A stretch of DNA of 64,000 nucleotides from Paraconiothyrium sp. Pb-2020. Taxonomy: Eukaryota > Ascomycota > Dothideomycetes > Pleosporales > Didymosphaeriaceae. The notes beneath the pieces were generated by a model that had not been told where the DNA came from, made no database searches, and saw only the letters and a program-made list of their open reading frames with translations. The DNA lies in assembly GCA_022419385.1 (NCBI GenBank), contig JAJUBI010000003.1, positions 2,108,001 through 2,172,000 on the forward strand, in the 5' to 3' direction. Positions 1 to 10,519 of the stretch are shown in pieces. The translations under genes were made by a program, and so were the position numbers. Positions within the stretch are counted from its first letter, which is position 1. Each line of letters opens with the position of its first letter.

Positions 1-865
1 AGACTTCGTCGAGCATCAGGCCAACTGGTACACGGCTGTTCCTACGATCCACCAGATCCTACTCAAAAATCAAGCTCCCAGCCCGTTGCCGAAGATTAGG
101 TTCATTCGCTCATGCTCCTCGCCTCTGTCACCTAAGGTTTTCCATGAGCTTGAAAAGACATTCGGAGCTCCTGTTCTCGAAGCATACGCGATGACTGAGG
201 CCGCTCATCAAATGACTAGTAACCCACTGCCGCCTGGCAAGCGACAACCTGGTAGCGTGGGTGTGGGCCAGGGCGTCGAGGTTGTCATCTTGGATGATTC
301 TGGAAACGAGGTAGCCCAGGGCAAGGAGGCTGAAATCTGCATTCGAGGCGAGAACGTGACCAAAGGCTACCTCAACAACCCGGCAGCGAACGCATCTTCC
401 TTCACCAAGGACGGCTTCTTCCGCACCGGCGACCAGGGCAAGAAAGACGCTGATGGCTATATAATCATCACTGGCCGCATCAAGGAGCTCATCAACAAGG
501 GCGGTGAGAAGATTAGCCCAATCGAGCTTGATAATGTCATTGCTCAAAATCCAGCTGTTTCCGAGGCCGTCAGCTTTGCTCTAGAAGACGAGGTCTATGG
601 GCAAGATGTTGGCCTAGCTGTCGTCGTGAAGGAGGGGCAGAAACTGAATGCTGGCGAGCTGAAGACCTGGATGGCAGAGCGCGTCGCCAGATTCAAGCTT
701 CCCAAGAAGGTAGAGTTGAACCAACTCGTGCGAACACAAATTCAATACTAAATGCGGCAGATCTTCTTTACCGATATTATGCCCAAGACCGCCACGGGCA
801 AGATTCAGCGCAGGCTTGTTGCCGAGGCCATGCTCAAGAAAGAGAAGCCCAGTGCTAAGCTTTAG
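1..865 (+). CDS. PCS60: Peroxisomal acyl-CoA synthetase, Pcs60/Fat2 type (5' partial)
   Basis: C-terminal part of an ANL-superfamily acyl-CoA/oxalate-CoA ligase; the gene begins before the window. The frame is open from base 2. Exon 1 runs to 709, an intron covers 710-760 (GT...CAG), and the last exon is 761-865. Visible ANL motifs are YAMTEAAHQM (A5-like), FFRTGDQGKKDADG with GRIKELINKGGEKISP (A7/A8), and after splicing PKTATGKIQRR with the catalytic Lys. The protein ends in AKL, a PTS1-type signal, which points to the peroxisome. Known for the family: ATP-dependent activation of a carboxylic acid to its CoA thioester; yeast Pcs60 works on oxalate. The exact substrate here is inferred. Without the intron the frame would end early and lose the conserved Lys and the PTS1. 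Confidence 0.93.
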
Positions 866-1770
866 AACTCTCCCGCTTTCGTCTGCCTTGTACAGCTTGT
901 AATATTTTCCGATCCTCATCTGAATGTATCCGAAATACCGTAAGACATACAGCGCGCCGAATAGACTGTTAGATTAGACTACACGATTCATTTGTCAATT
1001 GCTCTTCTTCTACTTACTCCTTTGAGTGCAACGATGGCGCAATAGCTGCCTCATGAGCGGCGGCATGCTGAGCTTGGCGCAGGTAACCTTATGACATGGT
1101 GCCATTCGCAGTGCCGTGACTACTTCCGCTCCTCATTGGGTCTCGGTGGGCCTGAAGCAAAGTGCTGAGGAGAATACGACTGACCCCACATGGAAGACGA
1201 ATCGTTCCTTGTCTAAGCCGGCGTGGCTTCGCGTACGCGCCCATTTGCAATTAGCTGAACGCCTCATGGGGCTATATCCTCAGCCTCTACTTCCGTGTGC
1301 TTGTCCTTCCGGAGGTGTCCAGTCGAGCCATTTACTCCACTACTTCCCAGCGTTTTGCACACTTGCTCTCTCATGAGTCTTATTTTCTATGATTACATTC
1401 GCTTGACAATACTCGTTGTAGCCATGACATAGAACTGACTCTACCTATCTAATTGCGTAGTCGCATCGCACAGCAGTGAACGTTCGAACGAATTGCTAGT
1501 GTTGCCGCCCCTACGTGCTTTCGAGGTTTCCCATCGGCCCCCAATCAACAGCTCATAAGTGCGACTGAACCTCCAGTGTCTGCTCCAAGGCACATTAGAA
1601 GAACGACAACCTCCTCGTTATCTTGAGAATATGATTCGTCATTAGAGGTCATCAAATGCTATCCACCGTGGTTGAGGCTCCCCTATTTCCGGATATAGGA
1701 AGCGCGTTTCAACCAGCATAACCCCCGTCTAATCCACCCACCACGTTTCAAACAACAGGCGTAATTTACC
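866..1770. other. Intergenic, no gene seen
   Basis: About 0.9 kb between the synthetase and the next plus-strand gene. It should hold the 3' UTR of one and the promoter of the other. The only ORF here (1116-1376) has no protein-like character. Confidence 0.6.
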
Positions 1771-3169
1771 ATGGCCATCATGCGCCATACTGCGCCTGAA
1801 AGTATATCATCCCTTATTCCTCAACAGTGATGACGCGTTAACTCGTCGGTTCACAGATCCCTTGGCCAGAACTCCTGCGTCGACAGCATCGGAGTCGAGC
1901 AGCTCATCTGTCAAATCAGCCTCCCACAGTTTAGACCACAAAAAAACAAAGTCATCGCTGAAGTCAATTCTGAGGACATCCAGGTCTACTGCTTCTCTTC
2001 ACGCGGTACGCTTCTCGGTTCCCGAACCTCCGCCTGTCATGCCTGCACTCGAATTAGATGCGCCACTCTCACCACGCAAAGATGGATCAATATCTTCCGA
2101 ATGCCAGCCTCAACCTCGAACATCACTTGATATCCCTGCCGGACCGCCAGCCAGGATGTCGTTACACAAGCGCCTTTCAGCACCGGCCCCCATATCTCGC
2201 AGGCAAAGCCAGTCTTTCAATACACCACCTTCACCACCCTCACCCTTCGACTCTAGGATATATTCCCACCTAGTGGGTCGCTCTAACCACCGCGTTACCT
2301 CTTTCCAGTCCGTTGCCTCTGCACCCACAGTCCTGCAGTTCCCAGCCACACCATCCGACCCTCCATCCCAGTACAACCCACTCCAGCACTACCTACCCTG
2401 CCTCGCTCCCGACTGCAGAAACCATTACACTACTCTTCTCCTAGGTCCCACGTTCTATTTCCTCCAGTCCCCCTACCAGCTCATCCGCAAGCGCGGTCTC
2501 TGCCCCCTCCACGCTCACCAAGACCTCAAACTCGCAAACCAGCGCGCCAAAAGCACGTACGAGTGTATGCGGCAGAACTGCGGGCGCAAAACACTGGGTG
2601 CGATTGCAGCTGAGTTTGAGGTCTATCTGCGGCAGGTGAGGGAAGAGAGGGCAGAGGAGTCGAAGCGTATGAAGGTGTGGCAGAAGCAGCGCGTGCTTCC
2701 CTCTGCATTGTCGGGGGTAACGAAAGGAAAGAAAGGAGGAGAGACATGGGGAGAGGAGTGGGATTGGCGATTTTCCCCGAGGCCGTGTACGAAGAAGGGG
2801 TGTGAGGGTGATTGGTACTCGCCTTTCGACAACAGACTGTACCTTTTTTACACCACACCACGGCCATCGGGTTTGGTTCCGCTACGTACCATGTGTCCAA
2901 GCTGCGCAAAAGACGATGTCCAAACCGCAGAAGAGAGGATCGAGGGAAGGAGGAGAGACGTGGGTGGATTGGTTGGGCCAGAGTGGGGAGAGTGGTATGT
3001 ACAAGTGGCAAAGGATAGGCTTATGGAAATTGAATTCTGGGAAAATGCACAAGAGAGGATTGTCCGGGAGGAGATGGGCAAAAAGCCTGCAGCCGAGGTG
3101 CAACCCAAGAAGACGGTCAAAGAGAAGAGTAAGAGACTGACGAAGCTGGGTGTTTGTGTTGTAATGTAA
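1771..3169 (+). CDS. Cys-rich protein with polybasic tail and CaaX box
   Basis: Family not recognised. Exon 1 is 1771-1801 (ATG in tccATGGCC context) and intron 1802-1856 (gtatat...cacag) joins it in frame to exon 2, 1857-3169, giving 447 aa. The first 160 residues are Ser/Pro-rich and probably disordered. From about residue 185 there are repeated cysteine pairs (CLAPDC, CPLH, CMRQNC, CTKKGC, CPSC) that look like a metal-binding fold, separated by charged helical stretches. The C-terminus is Lys/Arg-rich and ends GVCVVM: a Cys followed by three residues, last Met, the form of a farnesylation CaaX box. Inference: a prenylated protein attached to a membrane face. The upstream ATG and splice sites are consensus and the phase fits. 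Confidence 0.72.
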
Positions 3170-3323
3170 TACTCCCTATGGTGGCTGACTGAATGCGTGT
3201 GGCGTATGAGTTGGCGGCGGGTTCATGGTAGACGTAGAGCCAACGAACGAATGACAATTGTAATGACTGTTTATCCTCTTTCTCCCTTCTCCAAATCTCT
3301 TTGTTTCACAATTCCCACTTATC

Positions 3324-3990
3324 TTAGAGATTACCCTTCATAGGTTTGAACTGCGCCGCCCTACTGTTTTCTGACCACTCCAACTCCGCCTCGCTCTCTG
3401 GCGTCGGCGGCACAAACCCTTGTATCTTCCATAGATCACGACTCGTCTTCCCATGCTATACTCGCAGTCGTAACCTTTGTCTGCAATATACGGCTTGATA
3501 GCTTCATCGACCCTTCTCAGGAATCTGTCACGAACTTCATCGGTATGGCTTTGCGGGGTCAGCTTGAGGTCGTGGCTATGACATTAAGAGTACGAGTAAA
3601 AAGGGACAGTAGATCTGAGGGCTTACATCTTGCGTGCGATGTTCTGGATTGTGACTCTGATGAAGGGCACGCTGGAGTCTTGGCCTGGGTCGTTGGCAGC
3701 GGTGTGGGACGAAGGACGGGCGACGCCGCCAACGTAGATGCTGCTTGCGTCGAGGGAGACGAAAATCACATTGACATAGAAGGCTGGCAGTGGCACGGCC
3801 GTGTAGACTATACTCTACTTGTGAGAAGCTGTCTAGAAAACAGGAATGAAGCTCGTCAGTTTATCGAGGCTTGCCGATATGGAGTGGCATGTGGTTGTAT
3901 CATACTTTTGGTTATATCCTTCGCCAAAACCGCTTTCTCGTCCTCAGAAATGAAGGTCGAGCGTGGGTAATAAATTGTCCAAAGCGGCAT
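3324..3990 (-). pseudogene. cis-CaaD-like tautomerase, one frameshift
   Basis: Fungal tautomerase of the cis-3-chloroacrylic acid dehalogenase-like type. Exons on the minus strand: 3990-3906, 3807-3627, 3575-3324; introns 3808-3905 (98 bp) and 3576-3626 (51 bp). The protein starts M-P-L-W-T-I-Y, so Pro-2 becomes the N-terminal catalytic proline of this superfamily. Characteristic blocks follow: PLPAFYVNVIF, IYVGGVARPSS, FIRVTIQNIARKI, DRFLRRVDEAIKPYI. After KGYDCEYSM the reading frame breaks at a GGG run (plus-strand CCC 3450-3452). One base inserted there would restore the conserved KTSRDLWKIQGFVPP block and a stop at 3324. It is either a real one-base loss or a homopolymer sequencing error. 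Everything else looks functional. Confidence 0.75.
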
Positions 3991-4352
3991 CGTGAAAGTA
4001 GATGCGGAGGAGCGTAGTGCGTGAGGTATTTCAACGTTTTAGCACTCAAATGCGCGAGGGTAGGCGAGGTGAACTCTTTTTGCTGTCTTTCATTGATGGT
4101 TATATGATCATAGAATCTTATGTGGTGGCCAGTGGTCACGCCTCTACTCCGCACCTGCTGGTTGTGAAACTAATCATGCACAGTTCGGTAATCTTGAGCT
4201 CCTGGGTACACCAACTGCCCCGAATTTTAATCGCTATGATCACAATTTTCTCTATACCTAGGCAATGCACGTCTACGCTAGCCTGTCGCTGCGCATGTGG
4301 TCCGCACCTTCTCCGAAACTTAGAAGCACCCCCCACCCGCAGGTTCAGACCT

Positions 4353-5261
4353 TCACTGCTTTGCCAACACCTCCCTGACTGTTCTCTCAAGGTTCTCTTC
4401 CTCCAGACCCAGCACACCATTCGCAACCTTGCCTTCCCAATCACTCGCCACAACGCCCCAGATGCCGACCGTCTCTTCTGTAGCGTGGAAATCACCCTCC
4501 AACATCTTCGGCCTCAACTCCTTCAATCTCTCCTCACTCTTTTGGTTGATGATCTCGAATTTTTGGCCCGTGACCTTCTCGAGCACAGCCAACACCTCGT
4601 TCTGCGTCACACGAAAGCTCTGAATATATAGGAGCTTATTCGCCGTCTCATCTGGCCTCTCGAGGACCCTCACTACAGCCTTCGCGATGAATGGTAGGTT
4701 AGATGCGCTGAACTTGATGTCGCCACCGTCCTGAATATACGCCTTGCGCTTCGCAACGTGGAAGCCAAGTAAGCCGTTGCCAAGCCCCCAGTCGAAGAAG
4801 TGCGCAGGCACGAGGCCCGTCCAGCTCATATTTCCCTGTCCTTCGCCTCGCTCTTTGTCCTGCAGCGAGATGAGGTAGTCGCGCGCTTCCTTCTTACAAT
4901 CCGCGATGGGGTATACCTCCCGCGTTTTGGCGTCTGCCGAGTCGACGCTGCCGAACTCGGCGGGAATGACGCGCTTTACTCCGGACTTGAACGCGGCTTC
5001 GATGAGGCGCATGTTCTGGGCTACCTGGGCGGGCTTGATGGCTAGGACGAGGGCGTCGATACTGTTATCCTTCAACAGGCGCGTGAGGTCCGGGACATTG
5101 AGATCGTCGGGGACGGTGACGACGTGAGTTCCAGGATATGTTGACTTGGAGCCCGCCCGATTGATAACGCTAAGGTTGAAAGACGACTGCTTGAGGGCTT
5201 CGAGGATGGGTTCACCGATCGTGCCAGTGCCGCCTACGAGGCCGACGTTCTTGATTGACAT
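4353..5261 (-). CDS. NmrA-like / isoflavone-reductase-type oxidoreductase
   Basis: Single-exon gene of 302 aa, the normal length for the family. The N-terminus has the Rossmann dinucleotide motif GLVGGTGTIG. Later blocks typical of the NmrA-like/CipA group are VKRVIPAEFGS, the aromatic WTGLVPAHFFDWGLGNG segment, and a C-terminal HxATEE-type helix region. These are atypical short-chain dehydrogenases that bind NADP(H); members reduce phenylpropanoid-like substrates or act as redox sensors. The substrate cannot be read from the sequence. The start is the ATG at 5261, just before the motif. It lies convergent to nothing: its upstream region (5262-5692) separates it from another minus-strand gene. 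Confidence 0.88.
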   Translation of the reverse strand: MSIKNVGLVGGTGTIGEPILEALKQSSFNLSVINRAGSKSTYPGTHVVTVPDDLNVPDLTRLLKDNSIDALVLAIKPAQVAQNMRLIEAAFKSGVKRVIPAEFGSVDSADAKTREVYPIADCKKEARDYLISLQDKERGEGQGNMSWTGLVPAHFFDWGLGNGLLGFHVAKRKAYIQDGGDIKFSASNLPFIAKAVVRVLERPDETANKLLYIQSFRVTQNEVLAVLEKVTGQKFEIINQKSEERLKELRPKMLEGDFHATEETVGIWGVVASDWEGKVANGVLGLEEENLERTVREVLAKQ

Positions 5262-5692
5262 TCTAGGCGTAGAGAGATAGTGGAATGGACGAGTGTGACG
5301 GCCCAGTAATAAAGAGTCGATGCAGTTTACGAGAAGATAGCTCGGAATTTAGCTCGGAATTGCGTTCTGGCCGCAGGGTGCTATTGTTGAGTCTGTCTCT
5401 AGAGTACCCCGCAATTCACGCACAGTAGCTTCACGAACGTCTTCTTCTCTTGCTCAGGCGATGGAAGTTGGAGCTGGTAGTTGATATCTCTGGACTGCAA
5501 GAAGATGGATAGATGGAATCAGAATTACAAGACATTACAACATTTGAAGTGTATGTAAAATCCAACGAAGTGACGCAACAGGCAACAGGCAACAGGGTAT
5601 ACGCACTAGCCGATAATGGAATGGTCAGAATAATGGCGCCATTTACACCCCAGAAAACCGGCGACTCCGACTCCGACAACGAACATTGAAGC
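5262..5692. other. Intergenic, promoter of the NmrA-like gene
   Basis: 430 bp between two minus-strand genes. It should contain the promoter of the reductase and the 3' UTR of the next gene. No further feature seen. Confidence 0.5.
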
Positions 5693-6817
5693 TTATCGCC
5701 CGAGGAACCTCTCTCGTATCTTCCAAAGCATCCTCCAAAGCCATCCCAGAGTCCACGTAATGACATGCCAAGCTCTCCTCAGGTTTCGATCAGGCGGTCT
5801 CTTCTTTGGCACCGGAGTACTTAGTTTGAACTCAGTTTGAGGCCCGCCAAAATCCGACTGCAGGATCGGAGAGAGACCCGAGTACTCCGATCCGACTACA
5901 CTACCTTCATCCGAATAAGACTTGGGTGAGTACAGCGACGGTGCTCTAGGACTGTAAGGACTGTAATCCTGGGCTCTGGAATATGCCTGCGTCTCCGGAA
6001 TGCGCAATGGCAGAGGCGACATGGTCCCCCGTCCGGATTGACGATAAAGTGGTCTTTCAATATGTGGATAAGATTGAACGGGGTGTTGTGCTTCGGGCTC
6101 GTAGTTGGTAAGAAACTTAGTCTTGGCTAGCATTTTGTCGCAGGATTCCCGGTCAAAGCGGAACGATTGCACATATGGCGTATCCGGGTTGGCATACGGT
6201 TTCAGCAGCGTCCAGTCTATCTTGTAGACGTGGCGTATGTTCACGTAAGAGTCCCAACGCAGTGTAGCGCCATGTTGCAATTCCAAGGTGGGAAAGCGCT
6301 TTTGCATCTTCTTGGAACCAGCATCTGGATGGGTCGGGGACGGCGATATGGGAAGATACCATGAGCGCCGCGAAACGTGGAATTCATTGTCTTTTGAATA
6401 TATCTCACGTAGGCGTTTGCCCTGGAAGGAGGTGACCTGGGCATTGGTAAGCATGATGTTTCCCCGGAACCAGCGCAGGGAGTGACTGACTATATGGAAG
6501 TGCACGACTTGCGGCTCTTCTGCCGGTCGGGATACGACGACTATAGGGTGGTTGTATATGCCCTCTTCGACGGCACCCTTTCCATGTGCGCGCCGCACTG
6601 CTCTTGGAGGTAATTCCTCGTGGGGAGGAAGCCAGAAAACACGTCCGATGACGACTTCTGCTTCGTCGACTCTTCTGGCCTCTTTCTGTGTGGATGCTCT
6701 CCGAGGAGCAGGCATCTGCGCAAGTGTCCTTGTGGGAGAGGCGTTCCCATATCCGGCACGAGCGTGCGCATACGCTCCGTAGGCCTCATCAGGATAAGAG
6801 TAAGAATAGTTAGCCAT
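5693..6817 (-). CDS. Conserved fungal protein, unknown function (SH3-barrel-like core)
   Basis: 374 aa in one exon. The start is the ATG at 6817; an upstream in-frame GTG at 6823 is not needed. Residues about 50-170 form a compact conserved-looking core: VIGRVFWLPP, an AVRRAHGKG segment, IYNHPIVVVSR and FQGKRLREIY. The order Gly-x-Val, hydrophobic strand, Asn-His-Pro and a run of beta-branched residues resembles small SH3-like barrels of the PemK/MazF fold, but this is only a visual analogy. Residues 230-330 are Tyr/Ser/Pro-rich and probably disordered. The last 35 residues are basic and Trp-rich (TWTLGWLWRMLWK) and look like an amphipathic or membrane-associating helix. No function is assigned. 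Confidence 0.75.
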   Translation of the reverse strand: MANYSYSYPDEAYGAYAHARAGYGNASPTRTLAQMPAPRRASTQKEARRVDEAEVVIGRVFWLPPHEELPPRAVRRAHGKGAVEEGIYNHPIVVVSRPAEEPQVVHFHIVSHSLRWFRGNIMLTNAQVTSFQGKRLREIYSKDNEFHVSRRSWYLPISPSPTHPDAGSKKMQKRFPTLELQHGATLRWDSYVNIRHVYKIDWTLLKPYANPDTPYVQSFRFDRESCDKMLAKTKFLTNYEPEAQHPVQSYPHIERPLYRQSGRGTMSPLPLRIPETQAYSRAQDYSPYSPRAPSLYSPKSYSDEGSVVGSEYSGLSPILQSDFGGPQTEFKLSTPVPKKRPPDRNLRRAWHVITWTLGWLWRMLWKIRERFLGR

Positions 6818-8033
6818 GGTCACTATCTTCCAGGCCGAATCTTGAGGCGAGCTTCCTGCACTGACTTCCCATTCCGTGGCTCAAGATGTCATATATACTA
6901 GCCTCACCGACGCCGCATAGGCATAGCTAATGACTACTCCTCTGCCACGCAGCTGAGTAGTATTGGGGCCAGAGTCACAGTGGATATCACACGTACATCC
7001 GATTCGGTCGGCGCCGCACCCTACTCGGATTCAAGCCTTACTCGAGCACAGTGCCTTACACTCGCCCTCGTTACCTCTTTCTGTTCTGGTCTCAGCATCA
7101 GGTAGTACGCATCCAAGGATAGTCCGGTCCGGCTGATGGCCTAAGCCGAGCGCCCATCCAATAGATCCTGCATGCGCCACAAGCTGCACCTGTGGCGGCG
7201 GCGCACGGCTGCATCATCCCTGCGCCCGAGTGCAGCAGCCCCATCGCTAGACCAGCCTTCGTGCAGAGCCTCACTCGGCCATGCACTGCGGCTCGCGGTC
7301 GGCGCCGCGGAGATTGGCGCGTGGGCAAGCCAGAGGTATGACTTCACACTGGGACGCTGCGTCGGGGGAGATGAATCTACGAGGCTGACTCGCACAGTAA
7401 CGTTCCATGGGAACCGTCATAGCGTACGGACTTCGTGCAAACAACGCTCCCTCGCGGCTTATGTCGACGCATATTTTCGGACGGTGCGACTATGATTCGT
7501 CCACACATGCACATTCTTGTACACATGGAGCAATCACGGCGCAGAGTCGTTCAAAAGTGTGGCTGTACTGGCGAGCGAAATTGTACGTGTGCGCTGTAGG
7601 GTAACCTCTCGTGCACGGCACCACCTACCACCCGTCAGGAACGCCTCTCCGCTGTCCCCGTGCACGCCTAACTGTTCCGTCGTAATACGCCCCCGAATTG
7701 AAAAAGGAGCGCCGATGCTTGGATCCGGGTACCTGGTAAGTCTTTATCAGGACGGACAGCCGTTGCGACATGTTCACATTCTCGCAAGCCACAGCTGCTG
7801 CATTAGGTCGTCGTGTGGGGTGTATGCAGCCCGATTCCATCAGACCCCCAATACTCGTGGACATTACCTCCCCGTTCAGTATTACTTCGTCCTGCAAGGC
7901 CACCATTGTCGACATATAATGCGGCCACTCCGACCTCTACTTCCTCGGTTCCTCATCTCGGTCCATCCTCCCTCCTTCTCGCCCACGGTAGCTCCTTCCT
8001 CCCCTTGTCGACTGCCACTTATCGATACTGCCT
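6818..8033. other. Intergenic, no gene seen
   Basis: 1.2 kb, with overlapping short ORFs on both strands that do not resemble proteins. Expected to hold the promoter of the 374-aa gene and the 3' end of the next minus-strand gene. Confidence 0.5.
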
Positions 8034-9068
8034 TTATCGACCCCATAATCCGCTAACCTTCTCGCCAAACCCCGAAGCCATGGTGCTGAACCTCCTGCTC
8101 CCGCTTCGCTCCCGGGCCGCGGCTTTACCCATCCTCGGCTCCACACCTCTTAGTTCGAGCTTGAACATGTTCGCCTTTGCACCGATACTTGTCGCCTGCC
8201 GCAAAGGGTGTGCGACATGTCTATCCCACATATCATCGCTGACTTCCTGCCCGTTTTGGCCGTAGCTCTTCTGCAACGGGTGCTTGAATCTATCAGCATC
8301 GGCGTGACTGCTCCATTGGAACATCATCACGAGGGTCTCGTCATCCATGTTCCTCCGCTCTTCGTCCTCGGCATAGAACAACGACATGTTCTTCTCATCA
8401 GAGTTCTGTGCTCTCAGCGTTGGTCTGCCGTCGAAACTCTCGTATCCACTTCCGATTGAGCTACACGGAGATGTCGGAGCACCAGGGTGGAGCTCAGCCC
8501 AGGCCCAGAAATCGTGGATAACATCTCCTGGCCTACTGAAGGCGGCCGGGCCACAAGCACCCAATTGGCTCGATAGTGAGGACCTTGTCGGATCCCAGCC
8601 AAAGTGCTTCCCGATAGCACTCGCCACGCTAGGGTTCGGGGCTTGCAGTATGATAATGTCGCATGGTATCCTCTCATCGGGCGATGACGCAGCAAGTGAT
8701 ACAACGGAGAAGTCCAGATATACGTGCTGAACGCTCGGTGGCGACGACAAGTGTTTGAGCACGGTTGCAAAAACCACCGACGTGCTTTCTGAACAAGTCT
8801 CATTTGCTGTGGTGAGAATGACGATTACGCTTGGGTTCAACAGACAAGGTGACCAGGTTGTAAACGTCGTCGGATGTGAAGTAGTTTCGGCTGCATCGGT
8901 GATGCTGTTCAACAGTATATTGAGAGCCGTATATGCAGCCATGTTCGTGGGGACAACGGGCGTCTTGAAATTCAAGACTATAAGAATGACTTCAAGAGGC
9001 GGCCTTGTGCTTGAGAAATTTTGGACTGCATGCTGTCGATGGTCGCACGTCCTACAGCAAGACGTCAT
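8034..9068 (-). CDS. Conserved fungal protein, possible dimeric alpha/beta-barrel
   Basis: 344 aa open frame beginning with ATG at 9068. Two segments look structured: EVILIVLNFKT with a following helix (residues about 26-75), and VMMFQWSSHADADRFKHP with WDRHVAHPL (about 245-285). The latter pattern, a hydrophobic strand followed by a helix with conserved His/Asp, recalls stress-responsive A/B-barrel or ABM proteins. The last 40 residues are basic and Ser/Gly-rich. The first 25 residues are Cys/Arg-rich and do not look like the rest, so the true start may lie downstream or be joined by an intron. Family assignment is tentative. Confidence 0.6.
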   Translation of the reverse strand: MTSCCRTCDHRQHAVQNFSSTRPPLEVILIVLNFKTPVVPTNMAAYTALNILLNSITDAAETTSHPTTFTTWSPCLLNPSVIVILTTANETCSESTSVVFATVLKHLSSPPSVQHVYLDFSVVSLAASSPDERIPCDIIILQAPNPSVASAIGKHFGWDPTRSSLSSQLGACGPAAFSRPGDVIHDFWAWAELHPGAPTSPCSSIGSGYESFDGRPTLRAQNSDEKNMSLFYAEDEERRNMDDETLVMMFQWSSHADADRFKHPLQKSYGQNGQEVSDDMWDRHVAHPLRQATSIGAKANMFKLELRGVEPRMGKAAARERSGSRRFSTMASGFGEKVSGLWGR

Positions 9069-10238
9069 CGCGATGTTTAGCGATTATCTGAAAAGTGATA
9101 GTGAGCTTCCGTGAGCGAGCGAAAAGTCGAGTATCGGAGCGTGAGGTACGCCAGAGGTTTCAAATCGGATGAGTGGTCTGAAATAGAAGTCAAAGAGCAG
9201 AGAGTCTTCCAAGGTTTTAATATTCCGCCCCCGCAAGTGACGGTGTGGGGTCTGAGCGGTGGAGTAGGATGAGGCTGTAACAAGGGCGATTTGCTGTGGA
9301 CGTGGAGCGGGTCGAGGAAACGAACGAAGAGGACTCCTCAAGGCACCGAAACGAGTGAGGCTGGATGTCGAAGGAAGCGTACGATTATTGGAAGCGCGGG
9401 GTCAGTATAAACGTGTGCCCGATTACTCAAGGCGGCTAGCTTGCAAGCGACGAAGTTGCCTTCAGCACAGCCCACAGTACGCGATCTTGCTTGCTTGCCG
9501 ACGACCATCAACGATTTCTAGGTATATTTAGTACGCGAAAGGGCTGGAGTGCGCAGTTGCGCTCCAGCGTTCCAGGGCCGCTCCGATATCAGGACAAATG
9601 CCAGTTTGAGCCCACCTGTGAGGCAGAGGTGCTGGCCTTGCAGCGATTGATGAGCCAATACGAAAAGCGGTATGCCTCCAGCGCAATCGTGATATCATCA
9701 AATATACATGTTGATGTCAAATCGCGTCGAAGGTGAGATGCTCGCGAAGAGTGTGGCGGAGTTCAGTAGAGGCAGATCGTGACTTTCTTTGGAACATTGA
9801 GCTAAACTGTATGCGGAAAGGTGCCCCATTGCATTCGTTTTCTGATGCGCTATATGCAATACGCATTTGACGTTTTCGAGGATCCAATTATATCGACCTC
9901 CAAGCCGGTCGACAACTACTGTAGAGCACTCAGATAGTGGAGCACGCAGCTTCGTGAACAAGATCTCACACATGCATCGGCTTCCGGACACTTACAGTTC
10001 ATGATTCGATCATTTTGACTGGGTTGACGCACTGAGTCACCGCTTTCAATGTATTCGCTACTTGTACATGGCGCGTTCCTAGATAAAGGTGGGAGACTGG
10101 ATTATACGGCGTCGACGACAAAGTGAACATGGAGCTCACGCGAGCTTGTATACGTAGAACTTCCCCGCAGCTTAGATGACACCGAACCGTCGTCTCTGGA
10201 GGAATTACGACCTCTTCAGCTTCATTCGGTGACCATAT
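9069..10238. other. Intergenic, no gene seen
   Basis: 1.17 kb. Contains the promoter of the 344-aa gene. Short ORFs at 9491-9736 (+) and 9698-9991 (-) have no domain, signal peptide or supporting splice sites. Confidence 0.45.
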
Positions 10239-10519
10239 TTACGCAGGGCAAGTATAATGACCATCACCGCCGCTGCAGGGAAAGTCGGCCCCGCTGCGGT
10301 CAGCACACGATCCTGTTTCGCATCCATATGACTGCACGCTTCATTAGTATTGGAATCGCTACCATGAATCGCACCTACCACTCCCTCGATAATGCAGAAA
10401 TACTGATTGTTATATGTGTCGAGTCCGCACGTTCCGGACTTCTGAGCGGTCTGGGGGAGGGCAGAAGTAGAGGCGAACCCGAAGGCGGCAACGAAGCCGA
10501 AGATGGCCGAGAATTGCAT
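10239..10519 (-). CDS. Small secreted cysteine-rich protein (6 Cys)
   Basis: Exon 1 is 10519-10379 and exon 2 is 10331-10239, with a 47-bp intron (10332-10378) that has a GTAGGT donor, a TACTAAT branch site and a GCAG acceptor. The spliced product is 77 aa. Residues 1-20 form a clear signal peptide (MQFSAIFGFVAAFGFASTSA). The mature part has six cysteines at positions 31, 42, 51, 56, 66 and 75, enough for three disulfides, and is Gly/Ser-rich. Unspliced, the frame runs on into a basic, hydrophobic tail with no further cysteine, which is less plausible. No family recognised. Proteins of this form in plant-associated fungi are often effectors; that role is inference. Confidence 0.7.

Noticed and set aside
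9915..10002. Possible 28-codon Cys-rich peptide starting MNCKC on the minus strand
   Set aside because: Too short, no signal peptide, and a GTAAGT directly after the second codon makes the frame doubtful.
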